Numbered from the stretch's first letter, positions 44,740-54,861 are shown. The stretch is 64,000 bases of DNA from Pseudomonas sessilinigenes (GCF_003850565.1 NZ_CP027706.1:2294001-2358000); one strand, 5' to 3'. Numbers and translations are program-made. Notes: a model not told the origin generated them from the sequence alone.

Positions 44740-45582
44740 TCAGCCTTTCAGGCGCTCGGCCAGCCAGGGCAGGACCTGGTCGCAGGGCTGCTCCAGCTTG
44801 AGGTCCAGCAAGGCATCGGCGCGGGTCTTGCCGAAATTGATGGCCAGCAGCGGCTTGCCTTGCTCGACCACGGCGCGACACAGGCGAAAGGCCGAATAGG
44901 CCATCAGCGACGATCCCACCACCAGCAGGCCGCCAGCTTCGTGTACCGCGCTCCAGGCTTGGGCTGCCGTAGCCTGGGCCACGTTCTCGCCGAAAAACAC
45001 CACGTCGGGCTTGAGCCGCGTGCCCTGGCAGTGGGGGCAATGGGGCACCTGGAAGCGTGCCTCGAAAGCCGGGTCCAGCAGGGTATCGCCATCGGGCGCC
45101 TGCACCGCGTCGACGCCGGCCAGGTACGGGTTTTGCGTCTCCAACTGCTGCTGGATGGCATCGCGCTCGCTGCGCTGGCCACAGTCCAGGCAGCGCACCC
45201 AGTGCAGGCTGCCATGGAGCTCGATGACCCCGGGGCTGCCGGCCTGGTCGTGCAGGGTGTCGACGTTCTGGGTGATCACTCCAGCGATCCGCCCTGCGGC
45301 CTGCAATTGCGCCAGCGCCAGGTGCGCAGCGTTCGGTCGCGCCTGGCGGATGCGCGGCCAGCCGAGCATGGCCCGGGCCCAATAGCGCCGGCGGGCTTCG
45401 CCCTGGTTGAGAAACTCCTGGTACATCATCGGTTGTCGCCCACGGCGCACGCCTTCGCTGTCGCGATAGTCGGGGATGCCCGAGGGGGTACTGATGCCCG
45501 CCCCGGTGAGGACCATGAACGGCTGGGCGTCCATGACGGTGGCCAGTGGTTCCAGGGAGGATGTGGCGGCAGGTGGGTTCAT
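44740..45582 (-). CDS. NAD-dependent protein deacylase (sirtuin)
   Basis: The 280-residue protein has the sirtuin motifs GAGISTPSGIPDYR, TQNVDTLH and ELHGSLHWV with the catalytic His. The zinc cysteines are two in CLDCG and two in CPHCQG, and KPDVVFFGENV and GSSLMAYSAF complete the NAD site. It is of the class II/SIR4-like group. The ATG at 45582 was chosen because the longer frame lacks a ribosome binding site. Confidence 0.9.
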   Translation of the reverse strand: MNPPAATSSLEPLATVMDAQPFMVLTGAGISTPSGIPDYRDSEGVRRGRQPMMYQEFLNQGEARRRYWARAMLGWPRIRQARPNAAHLALAQLQAAGRIAGVITQNVDTLHDQAGSPGVIELHGSLHWVRCLDCGQRSERDAIQQQLETQNPYLAGVDAVQAPDGDTLLDPAFEARFQVPHCPHCQGTRLKPDVVFFGENVAQATAAQAWSAVHEAGGLLVVGSSLMAYSAFRLCRAVVEQGKPLLAINFGKTRADALLDLKLEQPCDQVLPWLAERLKG

Positions 45583-45682
45583 GCTCGGGGCTCGTTCAGG
45601 CAGGCCTGGTAGAAATAGCCGCAAAGCCGCTGTTGCGCCAGCGTGTGCTGACAGGGCGGTAAACCTGGGGCGGGGGGGCTGG

Positions 45683-45709
45683 GGACCTGCCGCAGGGCGT
45701 GGCAGGTCC
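45683..45709 (-). terminator. Hairpin after LtaS-like gene
   Basis: GGACCTGCC and GGCAGGTCC flank loop GCAGGGCGT (9-bp stem) just downstream of the minus-strand stop; no T-run. Confidence 0.55.
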
Positions 45710-45718
45710 GGCCAGGGG

Positions 45719-47950
45719 TCAACTGGAGTGTTCGCTGTCGTCGTCCAGGGGCATGTCCGCGCTGCTGTCTTCCTGGCCGGGCACTTCGGTGATCACGCTG
45801 AAGTCGCTGACTTCGACGGCGCCCAGGCCGTAGCCCAGCAAGTGGAAGGAGAAGGCCTTGCGGGTCTGTGGGTTGTCGAAGCTGAAATCCATCTGCAGGG
45901 GCTGGTCCGGGGTCACCAGCATTTCTTCCGGCAGGCCCAGGGGAACGTCCTGCTCCAGTTCCTTGCCCTTGAGCAGGATGTAGGCGTTCTGCTGCGGGTC
46001 GGCCGAGCGTACGGTGAAGCGCACCCGGGTCTGCGAGCCCTTGGGCATCTCCAGGTACTGGGCGCCGATCAGGTTGTCGGCCCAGTCGTCCTTGATCTGC
46101 GCTTGCAGCGGAATGATCGCCGGGCTACCGAACTGGTAGTGCTGGTTCAGCGGCGATTGCAACAGGCTGCGGTCCAGGTTCGTGGCCCGGGCGCTGACCA
46201 GCCGGGCCCGCTGGCCGCCGTATTGGGTCAGGAAGCTGGCGCTGTCGGCGATGAAGCCGGGGCTGGCGTAGTTGCGGCAGCGCTGCTGGAAATCGCACTC
46301 GGTGAAGGTGCCCTGGCCATCGTGGTAGCGCAGCTTGCCGTTGGTATAGGACATGATTTCCCGGCCCTGGGCATAGTCGCGAAACAGCGAGCGACCGCTG
46401 AGGCTGGCCGGTACGGGCAGGCCGAAGTAGTCCAGTACCGAGGCACTGAAGTCCACATGACCGTAGGTACCGGACTTGATGTGCGGCAACAGTTGCTGTT
46501 CCGGGGCCAGCATCAGGTTGAAGCCCCAGGACGAGGCCAGGCGTACGCCGTCGATGCCGTGGGATTCGTCGGAGGTGATGATCACCAGGGTGTCCTTGAG
46601 CACGCCCTTGCGCTCCAGGCCTTCGAGAAACTGGCCGATGGCATCGTCCAGGTAGCCGACTGCCGCCTGCTTGGGCGTGTCGTAGCGCTCCAGGTAGTCC
46701 TCGGGGGCCGAGTAGGGCTGGTGGGTACCGACGGTCAGCAGGGTGAGCATCCAGGGTTTCTGGTTTTTCTTCAGTTGCTCGACATAGCCCAGGGCGCCCT
46801 CGAAGAAGGCCTTGTCATCCTTGCCCCAGGGGAATTCCAGGTAGTTGGCGTTGCTGAACCATTCCAGGCCATGGGTCGCATCGAAGCCGATGTGCGGCAT
46901 GATCTTGTCTTTGGCCATGAAGCGCAGGCCGGCGCCTTGCAGGTAATGGGTGTCGAAGCCGAACTTGTGCATCTGCGCGGGCAGGCAGGCCTTGTTGCGC
47001 TGGCTCTGGGTCAGCATCTCCACGCCCTTTGGGGTGCCGTTGTCGAGCTTGTCGTAGTCGCCGCAGAGCATGGCGTACAGCCCGCGGATGGTCTGGTGGC
47101 TGTGCAGCACGTAGTCGGGAGTGTTCATCCCGCGCTCGGCCCAGGCACTGAGCTTGGGCATCAGGTCTTCCTGGTAGCGGCTGTGCAGGGCCTCGCGGTT
47201 GGTCTTGATGTAGGCACCGGGAATGCCCTCCAGGGCGATCACCAGGACATTGCGGGCGCGTCCGGCGCTGGGCAGCAGTGGCTGGCCCTCCAGGTCCAGG
47301 CGAGTGAGGCCGGCCATTTGCGGTGGTACGTCGGCGATATCGCCGTCGAGCCAGTCTTCCACGCGGATTTGCGCCTGGCCCACGGCGGTGGCCAGCGCCT
47401 GGTGCGGCAGGTTGAATAGCTGCCACTGGTCGGCCTCGCTGGGCTTGAAGTACTGGGTACTGCCATGGGCCAGCAACAGCACCACCGGCAAGCTCCAGCT
47501 ATAGCGTGGCAGGGCTGGCAACGCCACGGCGCGGCTGCTGCGTTGCACCAGCAGCCACAGCGCCAGCCCCAGCAGCAGCGCCAGGCCCAGCTCGGGATGG
47601 GTCAGGCCGCCGCCCGTGGAGTTCTCGACGAATTGCGGGTCCACCAGGTAATGCAGGTCGGCGAGGTTGGGCATGCGGCCCACGGCGCTGACCAGTTCGG
47701 CGCTGACCTGGGTCAGCAGGGCCCAGATCAGCAGCACGGGCAACGCCAGCCACCAGGGGCGGCGATACAGCAGGACGGTCAACAGGCTGGCACTGGCCAG
47801 GTCGGAGACATAACCCAGCGGGGTGGACCAGCCCAGGGCCAGGCGAGCCCCCATGGGGACCAGCAGCAACAGGCCGAAGAGGGTGCACAGGGGTGCAAGG
47901 GGGTGTTGTAGGCAACGACGGATCAACTTCACAAATAACCTGCCTGTCAT
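45719..47950 (-). CDS. LtaS/OpgB-like sulfatase-fold membrane phosphotransferase
   Basis: The 743-residue protein has about five N-terminal membrane helices (to about residue 165). A large periplasmic domain of the alkaline phosphatase/sulfatase superfamily follows: VLVIALEGIPGAYI, HSHQTIRGLYAML with the likely catalytic Thr, TVGTHQPYSAPEDYLERY and IITSDESHGIDG. A C-terminal beta-rich domain (about 600-743) ends the protein. Such enzymes transfer phosphoglycerol or phosphoethanolamine to cell-envelope glycans; the acceptor is unknown. Start at ATG 47950. Confidence 0.85.
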   Translation of the reverse strand: MTGRLFVKLIRRCLQHPLAPLCTLFGLLLLVPMGARLALGWSTPLGYVSDLASASLLTVLLYRRPWWLALPVLLIWALLTQVSAELVSAVGRMPNLADLHYLVDPQFVENSTGGGLTHPELGLALLLGLALWLLVQRSSRAVALPALPRYSWSLPVVLLLAHGSTQYFKPSEADQWQLFNLPHQALATAVGQAQIRVEDWLDGDIADVPPQMAGLTRLDLEGQPLLPSAGRARNVLVIALEGIPGAYIKTNREALHSRYQEDLMPKLSAWAERGMNTPDYVLHSHQTIRGLYAMLCGDYDKLDNGTPKGVEMLTQSQRNKACLPAQMHKFGFDTHYLQGAGLRFMAKDKIMPHIGFDATHGLEWFSNANYLEFPWGKDDKAFFEGALGYVEQLKKNQKPWMLTLLTVGTHQPYSAPEDYLERYDTPKQAAVGYLDDAIGQFLEGLERKGVLKDTLVIITSDESHGIDGVRLASSWGFNLMLAPEQQLLPHIKSGTYGHVDFSASVLDYFGLPVPASLSGRSLFRDYAQGREIMSYTNGKLRYHDGQGTFTECDFQQRCRNYASPGFIADSASFLTQYGGQRARLVSARATNLDRSLLQSPLNQHYQFGSPAIIPLQAQIKDDWADNLIGAQYLEMPKGSQTRVRFTVRSADPQQNAYILLKGKELEQDVPLGLPEEMLVTPDQPLQMDFSFDNPQTRKAFSFHLLGYGLGAVEVSDFSVITEVPGQEDSSADMPLDDDSEHSS

Positions 47951-48146
47951 TAAAGCTTCACGCAAATGTGCGCAATGGTAACAAGACCCGGCGGCTAGTC
48001 GTTTCTTAAATTGGCGACGCAGTGGCGCTTCATGGGTCGCTTCGAGGCGCCCCATTACGTCATTGCGCGGTTGCAGGGCCCTGGTCCAGGCGCTTGGGGC
48101 GCCCGCAGGGAGGAGAGGGCTGGTGCGGATTTACTATTTCAGAGTG

Positions 48147-48172
48147 TTAAAAAGGAGCCGTGGACCGGCTCC
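48147..48172 (-). terminator. Rho-independent terminator of the CBS gene
   Basis: On the minus strand GGAGCCG, loop GTCCA, CGGCTCC is followed by TTTTT. It lies 10 bp after the CBS stop. Confidence 0.9.
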
Positions 48173-48181
48173 CCAGGGGCA

Positions 48182-48622
48182 TCACTCGCCGCGGATGTAT
48201 TGCTCCAGCTGGCGGATCAGGTCGGCCTGTTCGGCGATCGCCTCCTTGACCAGGTCGCCGATGGACAGCAGGCCCAGCAACTGGCCGTTCTCCACCACGG
48301 GCAGGTGGCGCAGGTGGTTGTCGGTCATGATGCTCATGCAGGTCTCGACATTCTGGTGCGAGTCTACGGTGATCACCGGCGAGCTCATGATGGCGCTCAC
48401 CGGCGTGCCCACCGAGGAGCGGCCGTGCAGCACCAGCTTGCGCGCATAGTCGCGTTCGCTGATGACGCCGACCACTGCGCCGTTTTCCAGGACCGGCAAG
48501 GCGCCGACGTTTTTCTCGGCCATCAGCATCAGGGCTTCCAGCACCATCTGCTGCGGGGCGATGGTGTGCACTTGCTGGTGGTGCTTGGCCTTGAGTTTCA
48601 GCAGTTCTGCGACGCTCTTCAT
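48182..48622 (-). CDS. Two-CBS-domain protein
   Basis: The 146-residue protein is a pair of CBS domains (MLMAEKNVGALPVLENGAVVGVISERDYARKLV and MTDNHLRHLPVVENGQLLGLLSIGDLVKE). CBS pairs bind adenosine nucleotides and act as sensors. No enzymatic domain is attached. It starts at ATG 48622 behind GGAG and ends with a strong terminator. Confidence 0.9.
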   Translation of the reverse strand: MKSVAELLKLKAKHHQQVHTIAPQQMVLEALMLMAEKNVGALPVLENGAVVGVISERDYARKLVLHGRSSVGTPVSAIMSSPVITVDSHQNVETCMSIMTDNHLRHLPVVENGQLLGLLSIGDLVKEAIAEQADLIRQLEQYIRGE

Positions 48623-48829
48623 TGGGGCGCTCCGGTGGTTCTGCAGGGGGCGGCGCCGGCCGCCCCAAGGTGGGTTTCTACAGAATCGTAGAGACTGGGC
48701 CGGCCGGCAAGGCTGAAAGCGGCAGATAGACGGCGAAAAACGTCAATCGGCAGGAATTTTTGCAGGCTTGCTGGGGAAAACCCCTGCCTGATGGCGGCCA
48801 TGGCCCCCAAAGGACTTGGGTGTCGCGGC

Positions 48830-49354
48830 TCAATGACGGTTGATATTGGCCAGGGTCATGGGCGCGATGATCCGGTGGAAGGGCGCCACCGGCAACATGT
48901 ACAGGCGTCCCAGGAGGTTGTGCGGGTGCACCACGGTGGACAGCACCACCGGGCGTTGCCCATCGTCGTTCAGGGGCAGGCGATTCAGGGACAGGTACAC
49001 GTCCAGGTGCTTGTCGCGGTCCACCACCAGTACTTCGTCGGGCGCCTGGGACACTAGGGTGAAGATGCCGACCCGCTGGTCCGGCTGGTAGTCCTCATCG
49101 GCCCGCGCCAGATCGATGCGGGTCAGGCGGCCCAGGTCCTTGAGGCCGAACAGCTGCACCACGCGATTACGCAGGGCCATCATCCGGTCGATCCAGGCCG
49201 GGGTCTGGCTCATCAGCAACAGCAGGTGGCGCATGGCGCTGCGTTCGGGATCGTTGGCCAGCACCTGGCGGCAATCGACGAAGCTCGCCCCGACGGCCAG
49301 GTTGGCGATGCTGGATGGGCTGGGCACTGGGCAAGGTTGGACGGTGGCGTGCAT
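48830..49354 (-). CDS. DUF2867 family protein
   Basis: The 174-residue protein resembles DUF2867: VGASFVDCRQVL, MMALRNRVVQLFGLKDLG, VGIFTLVSQAPDEVLVVDRDKHLDVYLSL and a C-terminal VAPFHRIIAPMTLANI. DUF2867 domains also occur fused to NAD-binding proteins. Function unknown. The ATG at 49354 follows GGAA. Confidence 0.82.
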   Translation of the reverse strand: MHATVQPCPVPSPSSIANLAVGASFVDCRQVLANDPERSAMRHLLLLMSQTPAWIDRMMALRNRVVQLFGLKDLGRLTRIDLARADEDYQPDQRVGIFTLVSQAPDEVLVVDRDKHLDVYLSLNRLPLNDDGQRPVVLSTVVHPHNLLGRLYMLPVAPFHRIIAPMTLANINRH

Positions 49355-49416
49355 CGATACGGTTCCCTGTAAGAAATGGCGGCACCTGCTGGCGCGCGGC
49401 AAAAATACCATTGTGC

Positions 49417-49526
49417 TGTGGCCGCTGCCGAGCTTGCGAGGTTGCGACAAGGTCCGAAGGACCTTCAGCGCCGTCAAGTCCCGGCGGCCGCTGTGCGCCC
49501 GTACGCAGCCTGCGGCAGCGGCTACA
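49417..49526. repeat. Dispersed inverted-repeat element, copy 3
   Basis: 110 bp bounded by TGTGGCCGCTGCCG and CGGCAGCGGCTACA (one mismatch). It has the same ends as copy 1 and an inner GCGCCCGTACGCAGCCTGCG like copy 2. It lies in the 373-bp gap between the DUF2867 and polyamine-binding genes. Confidence 0.7.
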
Positions 49527-49590
49527 CGAGGCGACCATTGCGTCCACCAGGTGGGCAGTAGCTATGCGCAGAAGGTGGCAGGCACCTTGA

Positions 49591-49611
49591 AAAAAGGCGC
49601 CCGCAGGCGCC
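49591..49611 (-). terminator. Terminator of the polyamine transport operon
   Basis: On the minus strand GGCGCC, loop TGCG, GGCGCC then TTTTT(T). It is 117 bp downstream of the binding-protein stop. Confidence 0.75.
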
Positions 49612-49727
49612 AAGGATTCACCCCAACCGAGGGAGCCGGGTGAAGCCGTTCGCAGGAGTGTCGCGGTGGTAAGGCGCGACGTGAACGGAAGAGGGAGGGC
49701 GCCGGCGGGAGCACGGGCGCCGGAACA

Positions 49728-50840
49728 TCACTTGCCCAGCTTGATCCGGGTCCAGCCGCGGTTCATCACGCGCTGGATCGGGATCGGCTGGTCGGGCACC
49801 GCATACAGGGTGGCCAGCACGTCCTGGGGCGGGTAGGAGGCCGGATCGTTGCGGATCGCCTCGTCCACCAGCGGCGTGGCGGCGGCATTGGCGTTGCTGT
49901 AGCCCAGGCTGTTGGTGACCTCGGCGATGATGTCCGCGCGCATCAGGAAGTTCATGAACAGGTAGGCGTTGTCGACGTTGGTGGCGTCCTTGGGAATCGC
50001 CATCATGTCGTAGAAACTGCCGGCGCCTTCCTTGGGAATGCTGAACGCGACTTTCTCCTTGTTGCCCGCTTCTTCGGCGCGCGAGCGAGCCTGCAGCACG
50101 TCGCCGGAGTAACCCACGGCCACGCAGATGTTGCCGTTGGCCAGGTCCGAGATGTACTTGGAGGAATGGAAGTAGGTCACCGACGGGCGGATCTTCATGA
50201 ACAGCGCCTCGGCCTCGAGGATCTGCGCCTTGTCCTTGCTGGCTGCCGGGTAGCCCAGGTAGTGCAGGGCGGCCGGGAGCATCTCGGTGGGCGAGTCGAG
50301 GAAGCTGATGCCGCAGGCCTTGAGCTTCTCGGCATTCTCGGGCTTGAACAGCAGGTCCCAGGAGTTGACCGGTGCGTCGCTGCCCAGGGCCGCCTTGACC
50401 TTGTCCGGGTTGTAGCCGATGCCGATCGAACCCCACATGTAGGGGAAGGCATGGGCATTGCCCGGGTCGCTGGCGGAGGCATTCTTGAGCAGCACCGGGT
50501 TGAGGTTCTGCCAGTTGGGCAGCTTGGACTTGTCCAGTTCCTGGTAGACCCCGGCCTTGATCTGCTTGGCCAGGAAGCTGTTGGACGGTACTACGATGTC
50601 GTAGCCCGACTTGCCGGTCAGCAGTCGCGCCTCCAGGGTCTCGTTGCTGTCGAAGACGTCGTAGGTCACGTGGATGCCGGTCTCGGCCTCGAACTTCTTC
50701 AGGGTGTCCGGGGCGATGTAGTCCGACCAGTTATAGACGCGCAGCACTTTGTCGCCAGCTTGGGCGCCGGCGACCAGGGCACCGGTCAGGGACAGTGTCA
50801 GCAGCAGTTTGGCGGACAATATCCTGCCAGGCATTTTCAT
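49728..50840 (-). CDS. Polyamine-binding periplasmic protein (PotF/SpuD-like)
   Basis: The 370-residue protein has a Sec signal peptide (about 1-28, ending GAQAGD) and a type 2 periplasmic binding fold of the PotF/SpuD family. Its hallmarks are [68 protein letters not shown] and [20 protein letters not shown]. It binds putrescine or spermidine. It is the last gene of the operon after potI and is preceded by a GC hairpin. The ATG at 50840 follows GGAG by eight bases. Confidence 0.92.
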   Translation of the reverse strand: MKMPGRILSAKLLLTLSLTGALVAGAQAGDKVLRVYNWSDYIAPDTLKKFEAETGIHVTYDVFDSNETLEARLLTGKSGYDIVVPSNSFLAKQIKAGVYQELDKSKLPNWQNLNPVLLKNASASDPGNAHAFPYMWGSIGIGYNPDKVKAALGSDAPVNSWDLLFKPENAEKLKACGISFLDSPTEMLPAALHYLGYPAASKDKAQILEAEALFMKIRPSVTYFHSSKYISDLANGNICVAVGYSGDVLQARSRAEEAGNKEKVAFSIPKEGAGSFYDMMAIPKDATNVDNAYLFMNFLMRADIIAEVTNSLGYSNANAAATPLVDEAIRNDPASYPPQDVLATLYAVPDQPIPIQRVMNRGWTRIKLGK

Positions 50841-50869
50841 CACGACAACTCCATTCTTATTGTCAAAAC

Positions 50870-50885
50870 GGCCGCCTGGGCGGCC
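50870..50885 (-). other. Intercistronic hairpin before the binding-protein gene
   Basis: GGCCGC, short loop, GCGGCC lies between potI and the binding-protein gene. On the minus strand it is followed by GTTTTGACA. It could attenuate or stabilise transcripts for unequal expression. Confidence 0.5.
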
Positions 50886-50900
50886 TTGTCACACAAGGGT

Positions 50901-51797
50901 TCAAGCCGTTGCCGGCTCCCGCTTGGCCTGGGGCCTGGCGGGTGTGGGGTTCCACGCTTCGTTGGCTGTGAACTCCATGGCCTCCTGGATCGCCCGCTTG
51001 CGGGCTTCCTCGGCGCGTCGGCCGAAGTACCAGACCAGGAAGGTCACCAGCGATACCGCCAGCAAAATCAGGCTGGCCACCGCGTTGATCTCCGGCTTGA
51101 CCCCCAGGCGCACCGCCGAGAAGACCTCCATCGGCAAGGTGGTGGAGCCCGGGCCGGACACGAAGCTGGCCAGCACCAGGTCGTCCAGCGACAGGGCGAA
51201 GGACATCATGCCGCCCGCCGCCAGGGAGGGGGCGATCATCGGGATGGTAATCAGGAAGAACACCTTGAAGGGCCGCGCTCCCAAGTCCATGGCCGCTTCT
51301 TCGATGGACAGGTCCAGTTCACGCAGGCGCGCGGAGACTACCACGGCTACGTACGCTGCGCAGAATGTCGTGTGGGCGATCCAGATGGTGGCGATCCCAC
51401 GCTCCATGGGCCAGCCGATCAATTGCGCCATGGCCACGAACAGCAGCAACAGCGACAGGCCGGTGATCACCTCGGGCATCACCAGCGGCGCGGTGACCAG
51501 GCCGCCGAACAGGGTGCGCCCCTTGAAGCGGGTGACCCGGGTCAGCACGAAGGCCGCCAGGGTACCCAGGGCCACCGCAGCAATGGCGGTATAGCAGGCA
51601 ATTTCCAGGGAGCGCAGCACCGAGCCCATCAGTTGCTGGTTGTCCAGCAGGCCCACGTACCACTTCACCGACCAGCCGCCCCAGACCGTCACCAGCTTGG
51701 AGGCGTTGAACGAGTAGATCACCAGGATCAGCATCGGCAGGTAGATGAACGACAAGCCGAGCACCAGCATCAGTTTGGAAAATTCGAAGCGTTTCAT
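50901..51797 (-). CDS. potI: Polyamine ABC permease (PotI-like)
   Basis: The 298-residue protein has six membrane helices and the EAA loop (IEEAAMDLGARPFKVFFLITIPMIAPS) that contacts the ATPase. It forms a heterodimer with PotH. Its start overlaps the PotH stop by 4 bp, indicating translational coupling. Confidence 0.92.
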   Translation of the reverse strand: MKRFEFSKLMLVLGLSFIYLPMLILVIYSFNASKLVTVWGGWSVKWYVGLLDNQQLMGSVLRSLEIACYTAIAAVALGTLAAFVLTRVTRFKGRTLFGGLVTAPLVMPEVITGLSLLLLFVAMAQLIGWPMERGIATIWIAHTTFCAAYVAVVVSARLRELDLSIEEAAMDLGARPFKVFFLITIPMIAPSLAAGGMMSFALSLDDLVLASFVSGPGSTTLPMEVFSAVRLGVKPEINAVASLILLAVSLVTFLVWYFGRRAEEARKRAIQEAMEFTANEAWNPTPARPQAKREPATA

Positions 51798-52705
51798 GCC
51801 CGTCCCTCCATCTCTTTGGCCTGGCTACGGTTGAACAGCAGGATCGGCACGATCAGGATCGCCAGCATCACCACCGCCAGGGCCGAGGCCACCGGCCAGT
51901 CACGGTTGTTGAAGAACTCCTGCCACAGCACGCGGCCGATCATCAGGGTTTCCGGGCCGCCCAGCAGTTCGGGGATCACGAACTCGCCCACCACCGGGAT
52001 GAACACCAGCATGCAACCGGCGATGATGCCGTTCTTGGCCAGGGGCACGGTGATCTTCCAGAAGCTGTTGAAGTTGCTCGAACCCAGGTCGGCGGCGGCT
52101 TCCAGCAGGCTCTGGTCATGCTTGACCAGGTTGGCGTACAGCGGCAGCACCATGAACGGCAGGTAGGCGTAGACCACGCCGATGTACACCGCGAGGTTGG
52201 TGTTGAGGATCTCCAGCGGCTGGCTGATCAGCCCGGTCCACAGCAGGAAGCTGTTGAGCAGGCCGTTGTTGCTGAGGATGCCCATCCAGGCATAGACGCG
52301 GATCAGGATCGCGGTCCAGGTCGGCATCATGATCAGCAGCACCAGCACGTTCTGGGTTTCCTTGCTGGCCCGGGAGATGGCGTAGGCCATGGGGAACCCC
52401 ACCGCCAGGCACAGCAGGGTGCTGATCAGCGCCACCTTCAGCGAGCCCAGGTAGGCCGAGAGGTACAGCTCGTCGCCGGCGAGCATGGCGTAGTTGCCCA
52501 GGTTCAACAGCAGCTGGAACTTCTGTTCGGCGTAGGCATAGATCTCGGTGTAGGGCGGGATCGCCAGGGCCGCTTCGGAGAAGCTGATCTTCATCACCAG
52601 GAAGAACGGCAGCATGAAGAACAGGAACAGCCAGAGGAAGGGGATGCCGATCACCAGCTTGCGGCCAGAGGGCAACATGCGCAGCAGTTTGCGGTCCAGG
52701 GTCAT
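51794..52705 (-). CDS. potH: Polyamine ABC permease (PotH-like)
   Basis: The 303-residue protein has six membrane helices and the EAA loop (LLEAAADLGSSNFNSFWKITVPLAKNGI). It is second in the operon, 11 bp after the ATPase gene. The ATG at 52705 behind GAGGA was chosen over an in-frame ATG at 52720. Confidence 0.9.
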   Translation of the reverse strand: MTLDRKLLRMLPSGRKLVIGIPFLWLFLFFMLPFFLVMKISFSEAALAIPPYTEIYAYAEQKFQLLLNLGNYAMLAGDELYLSAYLGSLKVALISTLLCLAVGFPMAYAISRASKETQNVLVLLIMMPTWTAILIRVYAWMGILSNNGLLNSFLLWTGLISQPLEILNTNLAVYIGVVYAYLPFMVLPLYANLVKHDQSLLEAAADLGSSNFNSFWKITVPLAKNGIIAGCMLVFIPVVGEFVIPELLGGPETLMIGRVLWQEFFNNRDWPVASALAVVMLAILIVPILLFNRSQAKEMEGRA

Positions 52706-52716
52706 GGTCGAGGTCC

Positions 52717-53859
52717 TCATGCGCGCAGTACCACGCCGCTGTCGTCTTCCCACCAGACGTAGACCTCGTCATCCCAGGTCGGCCGGGCGCCACGGCGCTC
52801 GGCGTTGGCCATGAACGACTGGACGATCTTGCCGCCGGGCAGCTCGACGTAGAACACCGAGTGGCCGCCCAGGTAGGCGATGTCGTGGACCTTGCCCCGG
52901 GACCAGTTGTAGCGCGACTCCGGCTTGAGGGTGGTGACCAGCATCTTCTCCGGGCGGATGGCGTAGGTCACCGACTTGTCCTGGACCGAGGTACTGACCC
53001 CATGGCCGACGTAGATCTGCTGCGCCAGGTCCGGGCAGTCGATGATGGCGTAGCCTTCCAGGTCTTCGGTGACGGTGCCTTCGAAGGCGTTGACGTTGCC
53101 GATGAACTCGCACACCAGGCGGCTCACCGGGGCCTCGTAGATGTCCACCGGGCTGCCGGTCTGGGCGATCCAGCCCAGGTGCATGATGGCGATGCGCTGG
53201 GCCATGGTCATGGCCTCTTCCTGGTCGTGGGTCACCATCACGCAGGTCACCCCCACGCGCTCGATGATCTCCACCAGTTCCAGCTGCATCTGCGAGCGCA
53301 GCTTCTTGTCCAGGGCGCCCATGGGCTCGTCGAGCAGCAGCAGCTTCGGCCGCTTGGCCAGGGAACGGGCCAGGGCCACGCGCTGGCGCTGGCCACCGGA
53401 CAATTGGTGCGGCTTGCGCTTGGCGTACTGGGTCATGTGCACCAGCTTGAGCATCTCGCCGACCCGGGCGTCGATCTCGTCTGCCGGCAAACGGTCCTGC
53501 TTGAGGCCGAAGGCGATGTTCTGGGCCACGGTCATGTGGGGGAACAAGGCATAGGACTGGAACATCATGTTGATCGGTCGTTCGTAGGGCGGCATGTCGG
53601 TGATGTCCACGCCATCCAGCAAGATGCGTCCCTCGGTGGGCCGCTCGAACCCGGCGAGCATGCGCAGCAGGGTGGACTTGCCGGAGCCGGAACCGCCCAG
53701 CAGGGCGAAGATCTCACCCTGGTGGATCTCCAGGGACACATCGTCCACGGCTACGGTTTCGTCGAACTTCTTGGTCACGCGGTCGATCTTCACCAGAACC
53801 TTCTGCGGGCTCGGGTTGCCTTCGAGGGCCTTCCGGTAAGTGCTGGAGGCGTTTGCCAT
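52717..53859 (-). CDS. potG: Polyamine ABC transporter ATPase (PotG-like)
   Basis: The 380-residue protein has Walker A GGSGSGKST, the PPYERPINMMFQSYALFPHMTV Q-loop segment, LSGGQRQR, DEPMGALD and a C-terminal TOBE domain. It is the first gene of the uptake operon (ATPase, two permeases, binding protein). Uptake of putrescine-type polyamines fits the adjacent puu genes. Confidence 0.93.
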   Translation of the reverse strand: MANASSTYRKALEGNPSPQKVLVKIDRVTKKFDETVAVDDVSLEIHQGEIFALLGGSGSGKSTLLRMLAGFERPTEGRILLDGVDITDMPPYERPINMMFQSYALFPHMTVAQNIAFGLKQDRLPADEIDARVGEMLKLVHMTQYAKRKPHQLSGGQRQRVALARSLAKRPKLLLLDEPMGALDKKLRSQMQLELVEIIERVGVTCVMVTHDQEEAMTMAQRIAIMHLGWIAQTGSPVDIYEAPVSRLVCEFIGNVNAFEGTVTEDLEGYAIIDCPDLAQQIYVGHGVSTSVQDKSVTYAIRPEKMLVTTLKPESRYNWSRGKVHDIAYLGGHSVFYVELPGGKIVQSFMANAERRGARPTWDDEVYVWWEDDSGVVLRA

Positions 53860-54105
53860 GTGAAACTCCCAACAGATGTCAGCAGCCCGGCCAATTCGGC
53901 CCGGCCTAAAGGTTGATTGCCAGCCCGGGGGGGCGGGCTGATTCGGCGCCGCCTCCCTGGCGGCCTGACGCTATTTGTTGTTGTGGTCTTGCCGTTTGTC
54001 GCTCACGCCGAATGTCGGGCGCACACAGGCGCGCTCGCCGTGGGGCAGGGCGTGTTGATACGTATGGAAATCTTCAGGGCCGCCTCGACGGCCCGTTGCC
54101 AGGGG

Positions 54106-54861
54106 TCAGCGGCGCTGCGCGGCTCGTTGCCGGCAGGCGTCGCCAAAGGCCTGGAAGATCCGCAGGTAGGCCGGGTTCGACAGCACCTGCCATTCCGGGT
54201 GCCACTGCACGCCGAAGGCGAAGGCCTTGCTGTGTTCCACCGATACCGCCTCGATCAGGCCATCTGGCGCCACGGCCTCGACCCGCAGGCCCGGGGCCAG
54301 GCGATCGATGCCTTGGCTGTGGATCGAGTTGACCTGGATCTCGCCATCCAGGCCCATGGCCGCGAAGACCCCACCGGGCTGGATCGCCACCGGGTGCGCC
54401 GGGGCGTACTGCACTTCGATGCGCGGATCGTCGGCTTCGCGGTGATCGAGAAAGCCCGGCAACTCGTGGACCTTCTGGTGCAGGCTGCCACCGAAGGCCA
54501 CGTTCATTTCCTGGAAGCCGCGGCAGATACCGAGCACCGGCACGCCGGCGGCGACGGCCGCGCGCAGCAGGGGCAGGGTGGTGGCATCGCGTTGCGGATC
54601 ATGGGCGGTACCCGGTTCGCTGGGCGGGCCCTGATAGTGGAAGGGTTCGACATTGGATGGCGAGCCGGTGAACAGCAGCCCGTCCAGGTTGTGCAGCAGA
54701 TCCTGGATATCGACCAGGTCCGCCAGGGAAGGAATGACCAGGGGCAGGCCCTCGGCCGCGACGCTGACCGCACGCAAGTACTTGTCGCCGCTGACGTGGT
54801 AGGGATGCAGACCGATCTCTTTGACGCACGCAGTAACGCCGATCAATGGCTTGAATGCCAT
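54106..54861 (-). CDS. puuD: Gamma-glutamyl-GABA hydrolase (PuuD-like)
   Basis: The 251-residue class I amidotransferase-fold hydrolase has the nucleophile elbow LGICRGFQEMN with Cys113 and the His/Glu pair in GVQWHPEW. It releases GABA from gamma-glutamyl-GABA at the end of the glutamylated putrescine route. The ATG at 54861 follows GAGGTG. It is divergent from puuA across 266 bp. Confidence 0.9.
   Translation of the reverse strand: MAFKPLIGVTACVKEIGLHPYHVSGDKYLRAVSVAAEGLPLVIPSLADLVDIQDLLHNLDGLLFTGSPSNVEPFHYQGPPSEPGTAHDPQRDATTLPLLRAAVAAGVPVLGICRGFQEMNVAFGGSLHQKVHELPGFLDHREADDPRIEVQYAPAHPVAIQPGGVFAAMGLDGEIQVNSIHSQGIDRLAPGLRVEAVAPDGLIEAVSVEHSKAFAFGVQWHPEWQVLSNPAYLRIFQAFGDACRQRAAQRR

Noticed and set aside
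45476..47419. 647-codon plus-strand frame opposite the LtaS-like gene
   Set aside because: Antisense shadow; the coding strand has clear membrane and sulfatase-fold motifs.
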